A stretch of DNA of 64,000 nucleotides from Acanthornis magna (GCA_036785705.1 JAWUZG010000084.1:8135501-8199500); one strand, 5' to 3'; positions 14,148 to 29,100 are shown, numbered from the stretch's first letter. Notes: generated from the letters alone by a model not told the origin. Translations and numbers: made by a program.

Positions 14148-16258
14148 GTAAAAAACAGAAAAATATGTTTGGGTCAAAGACTTTGTATTTTTATTTTGAT
14201 TGCTGTGGAGTTTGACTACCTCAAACTGGGCCCAGCCTTTGTTCTGTCTTGCAGTTAAGTAACTCTGGCATTTATGATAGCCTGCAATTACTGTACAAAC
14301 TATCATTTTTCCATTTCAAAAGTTAGCATTTCTCCATGCTTGCAGCATTATCTCAGATACCACAATTATGTGCATCCTCAGGAGGAGGAAATGGCTGTGG
14401 CACATCACATACTGTGGTATGGTGACTGTAGGGAAGTGTATTTTGGGGGTTTCTGTGATAAGTGTTCTCGTGGAGCCAAGTTTTCCTGTGTCTGACAAGA
14501 AAAGTTAGTTCACAGCACATACTGTAATGCCTTTCCTAGGAAGATTTGAGGCTATTCATTCTCAAGTAATTTAAACATATATGTAGAAAAGATAAATATC
14601 AGGTAAATTGCAGCAAAAATAAACTAGTGAGTACCCAAAGTCTCATTTAGTCTTAGGTACACATGAGAACATGATCCAGGAGTCAAGAAGTACCAAAAAG
14701 TATTTCTAAGGTGGCAGCGGTCTCAAACATTTGAAACTAAAACCAATGTGCAAGGAGACCACTTCCTACAAGAACTGCAAAAAGAGCAGATTGGCTGTGG
14801 CAGACCTGGGAAAACCATGCTGTGCTTGATTTGTTTGTTCCGATTTGCTCTTTGGCTTCCTGGAATTTTTAGAGTTCAAGCTCAAATATGTGGTACCTAC
14901 AAGCAAAGCAAGGATAAATCCCTACCTTGCCTTTTTGTCAGGGGTTTGCTATTTATTTTTTCAGGCAATATGCAATCTGCATATGACACAGAACACGTGG
15001 GAAGGCAGGGATTTCATCATTGATCTCAGATGAGCTGGGTTCCTGATAGCTTCAGTGCTCTGGAAACTGAGGGATATTTGCAGATGGATTTGGATTTATA
15101 AGATCTGCTGCAAAAATAGATGCAATTTTAACAAAACCTTTCACAAGAAGCATATAAATTCTCTGCCTTTTGCCAGTGTATTAACTAGGGATGGTGAAAA
15201 GTTATGTCAATCTCTCCTTTGCCAGGGGCTGTGGGGGAGAACTATGTTACAGCCTTTAAGTATGACAACTTTCTATTCTTGCAGAGCTAATCTGTCAAGT
15301 TAATTTTTTAATGAGTCATTTTTTACGGGGATGTAGATGAATTATTATACAACTATAGTACAAGATCACTGTTGGTTTATTTTTCTTGAAGGTTAACATA
15401 CATGCGTGACCATATTCAACTGCTTTGATGGCTTCAGGTACTAGGATGGCCAAATACTTCCATTTTTCCTTTTGCTCTTTCATGACTTTGAGACAGCTGG
15501 TAAACACTTGCTTCATTCTGCATTAAGGGCAGAATCAGCTGTGTTTATTGTTGAACAATATAGTGTCGATTTGGCAAAGAAGAGACCAAATAACCCAGGG
15601 AAATACAATCCTAAAGCTTGGCTGATATAATTTTATGGCAGCCCACCTAACATAGGAAGTCTTGTCTCTGCGTCTTGAAGTCCCCCTGTGGAGTTCAGGA
15701 GAGGCCTGTCTTTTGCCCAGTCTGCTTGTTGTGGTCTGTTCCATGGCTTTGCTTGGAGGCTGCAACCCCTTCCTGCTGCAACATCACTACCTAAGGCTTC
15801 CTCTCCCAAAGACCACACGCAGTGTTTTATGTGGCTTCTGCTGTAATAAATCAAATAAAGCAGCCACTCATACATGGCTTGTAAGAGCTGACTTTTTGTT
15901 TTGTCTTGGTGGTGGTCTGAATAGTGCCGGTACTCCATGCACCTGTTGGATATAAATAGGAGAAAAACAGGATACAGTTTAAAACTTATATTTTATAATT
16001 TGTCCATTTTAGTGTTGCCTTGAAAGGTGATAAAGGTGAAAAGTGTTGCCTTGCAAGGAGAGATTTACTCTGCAAACTAATTTATGCGGTTAATGATATG
16101 TTTACATGAAAAGTAGTTAAATGTGCAGTGGTTTCTCAACATATTTATACAAATCCAGTGGATGGCCAGTTAACAGATAAATTATTCACAAAATTATGAA
16201 AAGTTGAGTAGAAATCTAACTGAAAAAAGATTAAGTTCTGTAGGTATGGGCAACAGAG

Positions 16259-16639
16259 GTGGTGAAGGGTCTGGAGCACAAGTCCTATGGCTGAGGGAAC
16301 TGGGAGAAGAGGAGGTTCTGGGGAGACCTTATTGTTCTTTACAACCAGCTGACAAAAGATGTGGGGTTAGCCCCCTCTCTCAGGCAACTAATGGCAGGAT
16401 GAGATGAAATGGCCTCAGGCTGCAGCAGGGGAGGGTCAAGATGGACATCAGGAGAATCTCTTCACTGAAATGGTTGAGCATTTGGAATGGGTGGAGTTGC
16501 CATCCCTGGAAGGATTGAAGAAATGACTGGATGTGGCACTTAGTGCTATGGATGAGTTGACAAGGTGGTGATATGTAAAGGGTTGGGCTTCATGATCTTG
16601 GATGTCCTTTCCAGCTCTGGTGGTTCTATGATTCTATGA
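16259..16639 (+). mobile_element. CR1 LINE, 5'-truncated 3' end
   Basis: The sequence follows the CR1 3' region: GGTCTGGAGCACAAGTCCTA, CTGAGGGAACTGGGA, the '...GGAGACCTTATTG...' block, GGATGTGGCACTTAGTGCTA, and the terminal GGTTCTATGATTCTATG. A few bases are missing after AAGTCCTATG compared with the usual form. CR1 elements are non-LTR retrotransposons that are nearly always 5'-truncated and lack target-site duplications. It is non-functional for transposition. A chance frame of 67 codons crosses it and is not a gene. Confidence 0.92.
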
Positions 16640-18039
16640 AATGTCTGTAGTCCCTTTAAAATCTTGCATGGATAAAAGCTGTCCTGGAGCCATCAGAAAG
16701 TTTTTTAATCACTTTTACAACAAACTTGCTTGTCTGAGCAGGCAGTGTGGTACCAGGGAGGCCAGTAACCTTCAATGTGTTACTGAAACAATCAGTTTTT
16801 GCCTGTCTGCACAAGTACACAGAGTGTGGGGAGTGAACAAAGCCCTCCTCTGCCTTTTACTTTCAGTTTAGCCTGCTAAGAAAGAGGGGAAATTACCTTT
16901 AATGAGCCCAAGAAGTAGCTATGCCCATTTTCATACCCTTTTAAAACAAAAAGCAGCAAGATGTGGCTCTGATTTTAATGGTAGTTGGGTGCAGTCTCTC
17001 CTTGGGCTGTGAGCACTATTTTGTACAAATATTGTAGTACAGATATTGTACAAATGGATCAGAACCAGTACACAAATACATTAAATATAAGGAAACAGTG
17101 AGAAAACTCTGGATGTTTATGGTTTGTCCAAAATATTCTTCTGAAGTAACAGAAGTGATGCAGAAAGGGTCTTCAGTGAGATTGTTTGAATGTTGAGCAG
17201 TTGGCCAAAGTTCAGTGCAAGCCAGCTCTGTTGACAGGGATCCATCATCAATTCACTGCTGATCAATATTGGTACACAAGCTGAAAATACTGGTATAAAA
17301 CCTGTTGAGTCTCACAGTATGTAGCTGTAACTTCTACTTTTCTGCAACAGCACCCTAAAAGTTCTGCCTTTAATGCCACTAGGAATTAGAGGCAGTGGTG
17401 TCATTAGATCAACGTAGGCTTTTTAACATTGCAGTATCAGAGGAGTATTCCCTGGTCCAACAAAACTTTGGTGACAAATGAAGTGCTTGTGCTGACAAGA
17501 AGTCAGTAGGTTCACTTGATAAATAATATATTTTTCTTTATGTTATATTTAAAAGGAGCAAGACAATCTCACATCCCTCAATATATTTTTTTTCCTAGTA
17601 ACCTGGCTTTCAGCTCACAAAGTTGTGAATTTTCAGTTTTGATGTTCAAAATACCCATTTGTGCCAGTAATTTCTGTATAGGGGAACAGAGGCTGACTGA
17701 TTAAACTGCAGATGCTTGTGAACCACCAGGCTGTGTCACCCCCACAGTGTTCTGACACTGTGTTCATGTGTTTCAACAGTGTTTTTTCCCACAGATATGT
17801 ACCCCTTGCATCAACCTCTTTTTACCAAAACAGGACAGTGTGTGCACAGACTCTTTAGGATATTGGTAAAGAATGAAACAAACTTGCATAATAACCAAAG
17901 CCAGCCTTTATTTTCCATCCTTGTTCTCTTTTATTTTTTTCTTTTTCTAAATGATAAGCTAATTTTTATCTGGGCTTGAGTTGTGATATCATGACACTTT
18001 GTTCAACTTGTTATTCACAAGAACCTCTGCACTTATGTG

Positions 18040-18054
18040 TTTTTTTTTTTTTTT
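18040..18054. repeat. T homopolymer (15)
   Basis: A run of 15 T, followed by CCCTAC. It falls inside a 117-codon chance frame. Confidence 0.9.
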
Positions 18055-19633
18055 CCCTACATGAATCCATGCTGTCATTTGCCTACAACTGCATATTTTT
18101 GGTACTATTTATTCATTGTGACACACATCTAAAGGCTTGGTGGCTACACAATTTTGTTTCTAGTATGAAAGCTGTGAAGGTCCGTACAGAACATTGCTGT
18201 GTCTCTTACTTTATCATTGAAAATAGATTGCCGACTACAATCTGTGTGTATTTAATTTGCCTAAAAAATGTGTTGGCCAAATTTTCACATTTTAGAGTTA
18301 TTCAATTTACCCTAATGGTCTTTAACTGAGAGTTATGTTCACACAGTAGAGGATAAAATAGACTGATTTTTTTTTCAGAGCTATTAAATTTTTGAACTTG
18401 ATGAGTTCCCATCTAGTCCAGAAAATACAGGTTTTCGAGTGTGTCCGGTATCCCTATCAAATCTGGCAACCAGGAGCTAGACTTCTTGAGGTTACTGGAA
18501 GATACAGGGATAGTGCAAAGCAAGGAAAGCAAAGAGGAATGTGATTATTTCTACAAAGCAGAAACTTGCTTTATTTGACAAAGAGCATGCTCAAACCTTA
18601 ATGAAATGATTTGGCTTTAAGCACAAGCTCTCTATCTTCCTGGCTAAACATCCATTTTGCACAATCAGGGTGAGAGTGACACGCTGCGGGGCACAGGAAC
18701 CAGGGATAGAATGGGACTGGTGCTCTGAGCAGAAAAACCACATCTGTCATGCTAACTGTGTCACTTCCAAATGAGCTACCAGGGGCAACAGCTTCTATGT
18801 AGACCTTAAGGTGGGTGTGCTATGCAGCCACCACTATGAGGCATCAAAACAATGTTCTGAGTCTAAGCTATTGCATGAGGGGTGTGTTCTATTCAGTATT
18901 GTTGTCGCTGGAAGCTTCTGTACCAGATTTTTTCTTGAATTTCTCCAAGAGTTGTGTCAAAGTCTTAGAAACCATTGGTACTCTAAGCATTTTAGGGGTG
19001 AAGCAGCAGCTGTGCTGAGACAAGCCAGAGGTGGCACATGCACAAACCATGGGGTGTTCGGAGGGGTTAAAGGCAAGTGCCAAAGGACAACACAACTGAT
19101 TTCAGTGAACATTCACAAGCAGCTTGTCTGAGAAGTGCTGAGGTTGCTGGCCCTAATGTAGTAAAGCATTTAAACAGGTGGCAGGTTTTAAACATGTGAG
19201 ATTTTTCATTGTTTCCTATGAACATCCTTAAGTAGTTTGCTGGACTGGGATTCTGGCAGGACTGAAACCTTAAATATCTTTGCACATTAAGCAGCATCAG
19301 TTATAGCAAGAATTTCTTTGGATTTGTACCTTTTCCTTAAATTCTCTTAACATAGTTATACTGTTTCCCTATTGGTTGTTCCTGCTTCTTTTAGTGCTTG
19401 AAAGAATTCACTGGGTTTTGTAATATTTAAGAGTCTATATTTTCTGCCTATTAGATATGCAAACATGTTTAAAGTGCTTGGAAAAAAAAAAAGAAACCAA
19501 TCAATAAACCCCACAAAATGAATACTGATGAAAAATACACCTCTTGCAGAGCTTTGAGGCTGTCCAGAGAAAGAATTGAAGTCTTGTCAAGCAAGCCATC
19601 ACAGAGAAGTACTTATTTGTTTTCCAGCCTGCC

Positions 19634-19670
19634 AAAAAAAAAAAAAAGGAAAAAAAAAAAGAAAAAAAAA
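19634..19670. repeat. A-rich simple repeat
   Basis: Three A-runs of 9 to 14 bases are separated by GG and G. The lysine-rich end of the overlapping frame comes from this repeat. Confidence 0.9.
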
Positions 19671-20972
19671 GGTGGTTTTGAGAGCTATATTTGCACTTAG
19701 AATGGAGGCAAAGATAAAGCACATCTAGCAACAGCTCAGCTGAGCTCACCTTATCTGAGCTGTAAGAACTCACACTTAACAGGAAACCATCATAAATGAT
19801 GAATTAGTTCTTCTACAAAATGAGTGCTGTTGAGCTTGATTCTGCTTATGCTTCATGATTACATTACACACACCTCTGTGTCTCTTTGGTGATGATACCT
19901 TTCCCTTTTGTGAAGTTTCTTCATGCTGTTTTTATATATTATGGAAGAAGGAGTTGGGAGACTGGATGCCAAATACTGAATGCAATGCATTTTTCAAAAG
20001 GTGTTAGTTGTTTGCCAAAACTAGCTGAATTAAATGACTTTTTGGCATAGAACAGCATATGTTTCTTTTGGCTGTTGAGAAGAAAGCTGAACCAAGGCTG
20101 GGAGAGCTCTCATGATTCAGGCAGCAGGACCTGAACTGTGCTTGCCCAGTTTGCAGTATTGTAGCTTGCAGATTTCCTGTTCTAAAACAGATTTTTACAC
20201 AGTGATTGAGGGTCTCTTTTGGCTTGAAAGGAGGCAGAATACAGTGGTTTTATGGTGCAGAAAGGGTGTGTTCCAGCTGTAGGTTCTCTGTCTGCCCAGC
20301 TAATGAGTTTGTCTGAGGTAGATGGACTTCAGCAGTTTCCAATACTGAAAACTGGGCCAAGGAGAAAACAGGGGATATGATTTAATAAAGAATTTTACTT
20401 AATAAAAAAAAATTCTTTAAATGCAGATCTTTTGAAAATGAGCATTGTTACTGCTGTTCCTCCAGCTGGATAGATTTAAACTTGTAATTACAGAAGCATA
20501 CCCAATAAGCTGGCCCCCAAAATATACTAGTTGACTCAGTCACATCACAAACCTGACTATTATTTTGAGGTTGCAAAGGTTTTCCAAAGGGATGACTTTG
20601 CCCTTTCATTTCTCTTCCAAAATTTCCATTTTAGTAATGAAATGTGATCTCAGCTTTCACTCCTTGTTCCAGTGGAAGTAAAAAGAATTAAGTCTGTTTT
20701 CAGCATTATGTCGGCTGCTGGTCAAGGCTTTGGTTTATTATCTGAAACTACGGTGGTAGCCAAATTTGCAGTTAGGCCAGTGTTCATAAGAACTGTGAAA
20801 TAAGTAGAGCCATGCACCATCCATCCTCTTCCTGGTGAGTCTATTAATTCAATGATGGCAAATGTCTCTTGGAGCAATTCTTTGATCTTAGCTCTGCTAG
20901 TTTGTCTTTTTCCAGGCTGCTGAAGGGGAACATGCGGAAAATGTAGCAATGTGTTGGGCAATATGTGTGTGG

Positions 20973-21029
20973 TTTCTTTTTAATTATTTTTTTTTGTTGT
21001 TGTTGTTTTTTTGTTTTTTTTTTTTTTTT
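20973..21029. repeat. T-rich tract with TTG units
   Basis: T-runs are interrupted by (GTT)n and single G, ending CACAG at 21034. A GTGAGT follows 22 bases after that AG, so it mimics a splice acceptor and microexon. Confidence 0.85.
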
Positions 21030-23119
21030 CACAGAAGTGTCTGCACTCAATGCAGTGTGAGTGCAAAGTATCTATGCAGGGCTAAAGCATTTACTGCTCT
21101 CCAGCCCTCCACTCTGCAGTCCTGCAGCAGGCACGAATGCACTCAACAGTCCTACAGAGCTTGAAAAAGTGGCTTGTGGGATAAATGTCTGCTTGTTTTT
21201 TGGGATGGATTAAAAGACAGAAAAGTAAATGTCATGTCTAAGTACTAAGATGTGCTGCTATGCTGTGTAAAAACAAATTGAACTTTACGTCCATATTACA
21301 TTAGTGCTCTGCTTTCTGTGCTGTTCACGATTTATAGTTTTGAAAAATACTTTCAAGCCCTAAGATAAGCATTTCTTTAGTCACATGATTTGAAGGAACA
21401 GTTAATGGTTTAAATGGGACGGATTTTTTCTTATTCACTTTTTAGTTCATATCATTACTTTTTAAATTTCACTGACTTAAATGTGCTTGTAACTGTTACA
21501 AAGTGAAATGAAGGCCAGAATAAAAATCTCCATCTTTGACTGGAAGTGAACATTGCCTTCATTCCTGGTGATAAGGATACCTGTTCTTTGTTTTCTTAAG
21601 TAAGATTATTTTAATTATGGTAGTAATTAATTTTTTTTTTTTTAATAATGAAGTATCAGTTGATTTTAATAAGTTTTGTGTGATTGAAGTTCTTTTAGTA
21701 TTCAGCTCACAGTACATTGTTCCTAAATGTTATGGATAAAACTGCAAAATTTTTGTAAGAGCAGCTAAATGCTTTTCTGCTTTATGACATCTTTTCAAAT
21801 AATTTTGATTTAAAAATTATACTTGATATACCTTATTTAATAGTGAAAACAAATGGTTTTTTAAAATACCTTGATATTGACAAATTCTTAATATTTATAA
21901 AATATGAGTTTTGTCCTTCTGGATCATATTCTTTTAGATTTTGTTGATTCTACAGGAAAGCAGCTTTTCGTTTTCAGTTACTGGCCCAATGTTTCAAAAT
22001 AAAACCAGTGTACAAGGGAAAGGAAATGTACCTTGAGTACACTGAGTTTTCTGTGTGGGGCAGTGGTACCCAGAGATGCTGCATTTTCCCTGAAATTTGC
22101 TGTGTTGCATATGCTGAATTCTAGTTCATTGCCTACTTCAGGTCAGAGTGTAAAAATTTCAGAGAAAGTACAATAGCTGTAAACTTAGATTAAAATAATG
22201 GACCATAGCATAGTATTTTTGGATTCCAGCTCTCTATGGCAAGGGGAGTGAGCCATATTTTCAGCTGGTATAACCTGGCACTGCTCCATGATTGCGCTCT
22301 TGTTGATATCCATGCTGTCCTCCAGTAAAACAGAAGCTGGTGATTCACTGTAGGATATGTTCATAATGAATCTATGTTACAACATTGTTTTACTTCAGAA
22401 AACAAATTTTCTACTTCATATGTCAGATGTGAACTTTGTGTTTATCCTGGAATTCATATCTCACCCAGAAAATGTGTGTGTCAAATTTAGAAAACATTTC
22501 TGATTTTTTTTTTTGGTGATGCTTCTTAATTTGAAAGTCTGATTCTTTGAATGTGATTTGTTTTCTTGAGGATTTTTGTACTTCAATATCTGCTTTATGA
22601 GATCCACTGGCATGTGGAAGAAAAAAAGATATGTAGAATTTTACACTGGGATGAAATGGCCGGTTGATCATTAGCTGTCTTTGAAAGACAGATGGAGTGC
22701 CACCAACAGATTAAACAGGTGGAAAATAGCTACACAAGAACTTTACTGTAATCAGAAAAAAATGTTAGAAAATATTGTGGGGAAACCTTTGAGAGCTGGC
22801 TGGATTATGCAATTTCTCAGGTGTTGCAGTTGGGAAAGCCAACCTGTTGAGAGTCAGGTGCTTGAATAATTAACACTAGGTCAATTTGTTCTCAAAAATC
22901 AGGATGTGAGTAATTTTCAAACATGAACTTTCTTCATCTAAAGAAACTACATTCCCAAGTATACACTGCATATAGGATTTGAAGATGCCTTTTCAGTCCA
23001 AGTGCAAGGGAGTTGGAAGTGTTTGATTGTACCGACAGTGGACTGACCTTTATGTATTTCATTATTTCTGGCTCCTGTTTGTTACAGGCCAGGTAAGGTG
23101 TTTCAGGATGGGTGGTTGA

Positions 23120-23136
23120 TTTTTTTTTTTTTTTTT
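23120..23136. repeat. T homopolymer (17)
   Basis: An uninterrupted T-run. Confidence 0.9.
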
Positions 23137-26100
23137 AAGTGGTATTTCTTATGTGTCACAAAAAATCATTTTGACATTGTGTGATGGAGCAGGCAGATGA
23201 AAGGGTTGACGTCAGTCCCCGCCACAGCAGTGAAAGACTGAAATGTGTGTTCTTGTTTCTTGAACTTGTGTCTTTATCAGTACCAGTTCAACACATCAAT
23301 GTGTGAAGTGTTAGAGTAGGCAAAAGCCAGCTCCTCCAGCCAGTAATACCAGGTCAGGCTGAGGACTAGGGTTATATTTTCTTTTAAAGCTGGGGTATTT
23401 AATGTCAGTCTTTGTCTTGGAGCCTGAAGAGTTTGTGTATTCGATTCTGGAACCCTTGTTTCAAGCACAGCATTGAAATGACAAATTTACCCCTTGCCTC
23501 TTGGAACAGGATTTTGTTTTGATTTGTTTCTAAGCTGTTTAGAACAGAAAGAAAATTAAGATAGCAGAACACCTAACCTGTGCTGGAGACTTGGGTTTTC
23601 TTTGCTGTGGTAGTTAAGATGGTGATGTGGCTGCTTTAGTCCCTATACACACAATGCTTGCACATAAACATGAAATCCCACCACAAATGTCGGCGTGGTT
23701 GCAATAGCTGTGCTGAGAAAAGAAAGGTAGAAAGTGAGCTTGAAACACTCTGTATAGTGATTTTTCCATATTTGCATTTTGTCTTAAAGAAATACATTTT
23801 GATTTTTCTAGATCTGGTTTCTGTCCCTTACAGTTTCTCCTTACTCTCTCCCACAGTCCACAACTATTCTTCCAAATGAAAATTAGAAAATATACTAACT
23901 GTGTCTGTACTGAGGAAGTGGTTTGTTTAGAAATGGTGACCATATGAAACCTATAAATGCTGATACCGAAACTAGAGTTGATTATAAGGATGTGGGCCCT
24001 GGAAAAAAGGAAAATGGGGTCTGTTTGCTAGCTAAAGGGAAAAATCTCATTGCTGCCTAGGCTTTTTGCCAAGGCACAGCTGAAATAAGGTTATTTTAGG
24101 TGTGTGTTGTGTGAGAGCTTTTTGTCCCTTTGATTTTTATATACGGTTCTTGTATAAACCTGGCTATGAATGAAGAGCAAGTCTGGTTTGATTTCACATT
24201 TTCATGGACTTGCAACTGAAAAGGTGAGTGCATGCTTTGACAATTGAACATGGGACAGGGCTTCCAGTGCTGCTTCCTGCCCTGAGTCAGTGCTGCTCAG
24301 CTCCCTGACACAGCTATGGTGGTGTCTGGGCAGACACAGGGCAGACACTGCTCTTGAGATTCCCACTGCAGTGCTGGTGAGGGGGTTTGACAGCTGGAAG
24401 TGGTCAGAGGAGAAATTGCTGGCAGCAGAGTTGGAGACAAAACCCAGGAGACTGTGGAGTGTTGGTACCTGCAGAGCTCCATGCTCTGTGCATGTGTCCA
24501 TGCTATCCAGCAGGGACCTTCTTGCCAGCCCTGAGTTAGAGCAGCTCTTTAATATAAACATTGGTTCTCATCCTGGGAAAATCTAGATCTGTGAACGTGA
24601 GGTGGATAAAAAGTTGGATTTTCCTGGAAATATTAGTATAAGGTCATGATGTATGGCACTGCTACACACCATTGTAGAGTCATGTGGGTGCAGAGCTTTA
24701 CACTCATCTCTCAAACTGAGATTTGCTGTTGAAATTCTGTCATCCTTCTAACTTATAATGTATAAACTTTGGTACTTTCATACACATGGTTTTTGGTTTT
24801 TTTTTAACCTGAGACCTGTACTTTAATGTAAGCTACAAAATCAGTTAATCAATAGATTTTCTTTAAAGGAAAAAGCCACAATGAATATTCAGCAGTTGTA
24901 AAAATGCTCTTGAGATTGGCATCTAAAAGAGGTGAAATAAAAAGCGGAAGCTGATTAGAATTCCAGAAAATGGGATATTCATCTATTTATAGGAATTTGA
25001 GTCTTCATATGCCAGGTTTTATAATTTAGTGTTCAGAGCACTCTTGATTTTAAGCACTTCTGGAAAAAGCATTAAATGAAGGAAAAGTAAGAGGAATGTT
25101 AAACGAGCCAAATTATGTTGATTTACAAAAGAAAAATGCAGCCAGCATGAATGGCAAAACATAACACTGTGCTGTCTGAAATATGCTGTCATCATTGCTG
25201 AAAGATTGCTCCATGCCAGGGACTTACTGTCTCCAGCATAGATTGATGTTTTAAGCATGGGATGCCATAGGATTTTTCATGGTGCGTCTTCTTTGTTTTC
25301 ATGGTCATTTTCAATGAAGGTGCATGCCCAGAGCAGATTTTTGTATCTATTTTCTTGCACTCTTTTGTATTTGAATGCTCTTGCCTCTCCCATTTCTAGT
25401 CCTCTCCTTTGGAGAACATTTGTAGCGCTTGTGAAATGAAGGTTACCTTTGGTTGCTGTAAAAATGTAAAAAAGGTTTCTGGACTTCCACTTTTATGGAG
25501 AAGTATTAAACAGCTCCTGACATTGTGGGAGACCTGGAAACCCCCAGGGAGTTGTTGTACCTTATATCTGGTTGTATTAAAAATACTCTGTATATAATCT
25601 TTTAATTCTAAACATGTACAAATTATGAAATTAAGAGCTTTTGTAGGGTGACATACTCAATATCACATGTGAAAATGTTGCCTGATTTTTTTATTTATCT
25701 AAATATTACTATAGCTAGAAAACAAAGTCAAGGGTTTTGAGAAAGCCTCAAAACCAAACTAAGTGAAGCTTGATATTATTGAGCAGAGTTGGGCTGTTCA
25801 TGTCACTTATCATGGTGCTGCTTTCCAGCTAATGTGTGTGCCTGACCCTTAATGTCTGTGAATTGTATTGTTAATGCAAATGCACTGCACCTGCCTAAGG
25901 TGGAGTGAAATTGTACACTGTATTTTGGTATAATTTCGGTTATATGTGAAGGATGTTCAGGTGCTTTGTAAATAAGACTTGCAAATCAGGTCCATTTGTA
26001 GCAGTTCATGTCCTTGCATTGGAGAAAGTTGTGCAGAGTATGGACAGGGCCCTTGCTCAGGACAGCAGGGACTGGCAGTGAATGGGGATGAGGACACAAG

Positions 26101-29100
26101 CTGTAAGCATCAACATTCCTGCCTGTACCATCTGAAAGGAGATGATGTCAAGTGACTCATCCTAGGCCAAATCATTCCTTCCAATAGTTGCTCTTGCATT
26201 TTCTTGGCAGCACTATGGCCACATTTTCAGGCCAACTTGGCTGTGTTGTCACTGCTGGTGTGAGTGGCCCACAGAGCTGTGCTCCCACTACAGCCTGGCC
26301 CAGGGAAGGGAAGAGCTTAGGGAAAACCCAGCTGCAACATTGGCTCCCCCTGCCTCCTCCACTTCAGTGTCTTCTAGTTTTTGCCTCTTCAAGCAGCCTA
26401 TTCTGAGCAACTGCTCTGAATCTGAACAGCTGGGCAGAAATTTTGTACACTCCATATTCAGTTTTCAATATTACTTGGTGTAGTTATGATTTGTAGCAAT
26501 TTTACTGGCAATGTACCTTGAATATCCCAGTTCCTCTGAACTTTCCTGTTTGGCTGTTTGGACAATTTTGGAACTAGAAAAATAAAAATGTTCACTATTT
26601 GGTGTAGAGAAGTCTATTTTGGTGAATTAAATTATTAAAAATGTGGATCCAAATTCACATCATCGTTGTGCTTAGTCATCTGTGATTTTTAAAATTTTTG
26701 ATAATAGTTTAACCTTCCTGGGTGATTTCAAGTACCACACTCAAGTACCAGTGTTTTCACTCTTCTTAACTTCTAGATGAAGGTTTGGCTGGCAGTCTAT
26801 TTTAACTCAGTGCCTTTCAGGCAGGTGATTTTTCAGTGGAAATTAACTCTGGAATATTTCAGAGGGTCATCACAGCTTTAAAGGATTTAAGTCCAAGCCA
26901 CTTCCTTGTGCACCAGAAGGAATGTTAACAGATATGAGTATGTTTAGTCTGAGAGCAGGACGGCGAACAAGGAAGACATTGTATGAAGAGGTATAGGTTG
27001 AGCAGATGTAGCCATCAGGAACTGAAACACCAGAGTGTTGCTTATTAAGGTCTAGAACTGTTATTATTATTACTTGTGTTACTATAGCATCTAAAAAGGG
27101 GAGCAGATTTTCTGCAAATAATAATGGAGCAATCTTTGCCTAGTAAAAATTGGTATAGCTTGGAGCCACTGAGAACCTTGACCAAAATTTTCTTAATGTG
27201 TTTGGTTCTGGTAGCACTAGAAATTGAAACATAACAATTCATAAGAGGATGAAGGTAGCTAGGAAAATAAGCAATAAGAATTGATTTGCAGAAAATAGGA
27301 TCTGGAGCAATTGAAATACAGACCTTCCCTAGGAATTCAGGAGTTGTGTGTAGGAGGTCTTTTGAATTATCTGGCCAGCAGTGTTGGCTATGAGGCACCA
27401 AATGACTTAAATTTATAACAGTCTAGTTGTGGTAAGCTGGTCTTTTGACTAAATTCATCACTGTAAGCAGCCAGTCTAGATTCCTTACTCATGGAAGTGA
27501 GTGAATATATGTTAAGAGTAGGAAGGGTGTCATTGTGCCAGCAGCTTTAGAAGAATTGAATAAAATCAGGGGGAAAAAAAAGAGTAGTCCATTCAAATGC
27601 ACCCTCTGAATCGAGACACTGGCAGCAGTTGTATTTTCTGTAGTGTGTCGCTTGCAGTCCCCCAGCAAACCTTCACTGGCTGGCACAGGAAAGTGCAGCT
27701 CCCATTAAGCTTAGCAGGAGCTGTGCTTGCTGAACTTGGCCCTCTGCCTGTAGAAAATTAAATGTGTTGGCAGGTTAGCCAGAGGAAAATGTTCTTCTAT
27801 TTGGGGTGCTCGACACTCATTCTGAGGCGTTCTGGGCTTGTGGAAGAGAGAAAGTCTCCAAAATCAGGGCTAGCCAGGACGGCTTAGACAAATTGTCTTT
27901 TCTTTCTTTCGCTCTGATGAATGCTGGGAAGCCTGAGAGCTGCACAAGCATGGTCACTGGCAGGCTCAGCACACATGGTGGCCTGTCCTGCACCTTCGGC
28001 TTCATGTTCCTGTCTATAATAATGAGAACTACTCCTTTATTTTCTCTTTTATAAGACAAAGGTTTGACAGGGGACCACAAAGTCACACCTTCTTTTTTTC
28101 TCCAGGTGTAGTGGTCAGACAAGTGTGTATACAGTGGGGATTGTAATGAGTATGTACTCACGCCCCCCCTTCAACTCCTGCAGAAGAATAGATGAATGTG
28201 TGGAAAGATCCTCTAATCAAAGAATAGTTTTGAGTTATTGCAGTGCAATCATCCCCCTTTTCCTGGACTGTTCTAGCCCCAGCATGTTTTTTGATTATCC
28301 TTCTGAATCCCCCTCTTAATTTGTGAGAGCAGCTGAGCTGTCCTGTCCTGGGATTTAATAAATTAAAAATACCCCATTATCCAAATGTCTTGGGACATTC
28401 AGTCCTTGTTTTGGAAAGTGAGGTAGTCACTTAGTAGTGTAAATCCCATTACAAATAAATGGGATTCAGAATTGCTCATGCCTATCTTTTTATTTAAATG
28501 GAAATTTGGTCTCCTGCTAGCACATGGTCACTTTGTGTGCTCCTTGAAATTGTGCCTAAAATAAAGCAGTCCTATAAGATGCTGGTATTCCTTGCGTAGT
28601 ATGAAGACTTACTTTTGAAGTGGACATAATTATATTAACTGGAGTTGCAACACTTCAGTCTCTCTTAGAATGTTTACAATAAAAATCTGATGCTGACAAG
28701 TACTGTGGAGTGTATTTATTCTCCTGCTGTGGATTAAACAATTGATTCTGGAAGATTAAAATGCCCTACCTGCCTTCTTGCACACTTCTGTTTTGCCATG
28801 TCAAACAATATAAAATGAATACCGCACTTCCCTCTATCTAATTGAATAATTTACTGTAAATAGCTGTCATTTACTTTAGAGCAGTAGGGGATCATTAGCC
28901 AAATGGATGTGAGTAAGTCATGCCTTTAATGCGTTAGAGGGGCCTAAAATGGAATCATCTAAATGGGACCATCAATACAGCAATGCTGAATTAAGTCAGA
29001 GGCACTTAAAGCTTTAAGTCCTCTTTCTTGTAAATTACATGCTCCCTCAGAAGAAAGATAATCAAGAACTTGCATAAAATATGGCATCTTTGTTTCAAAG

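Noticed and set aside
20973..21056. T-rich tract, CACAG and a GTGAGT 22 bases later
   Set aside because: The tract is a simple repeat and the implied 22-nt exon has no support.
27060..27110. Resemblance to an ancient amniote interspersed repeat (TTATTATT...TAGCATCTAAAA)
   Set aside because: Only about 35 bases are similar from memory; not enough to name a family.
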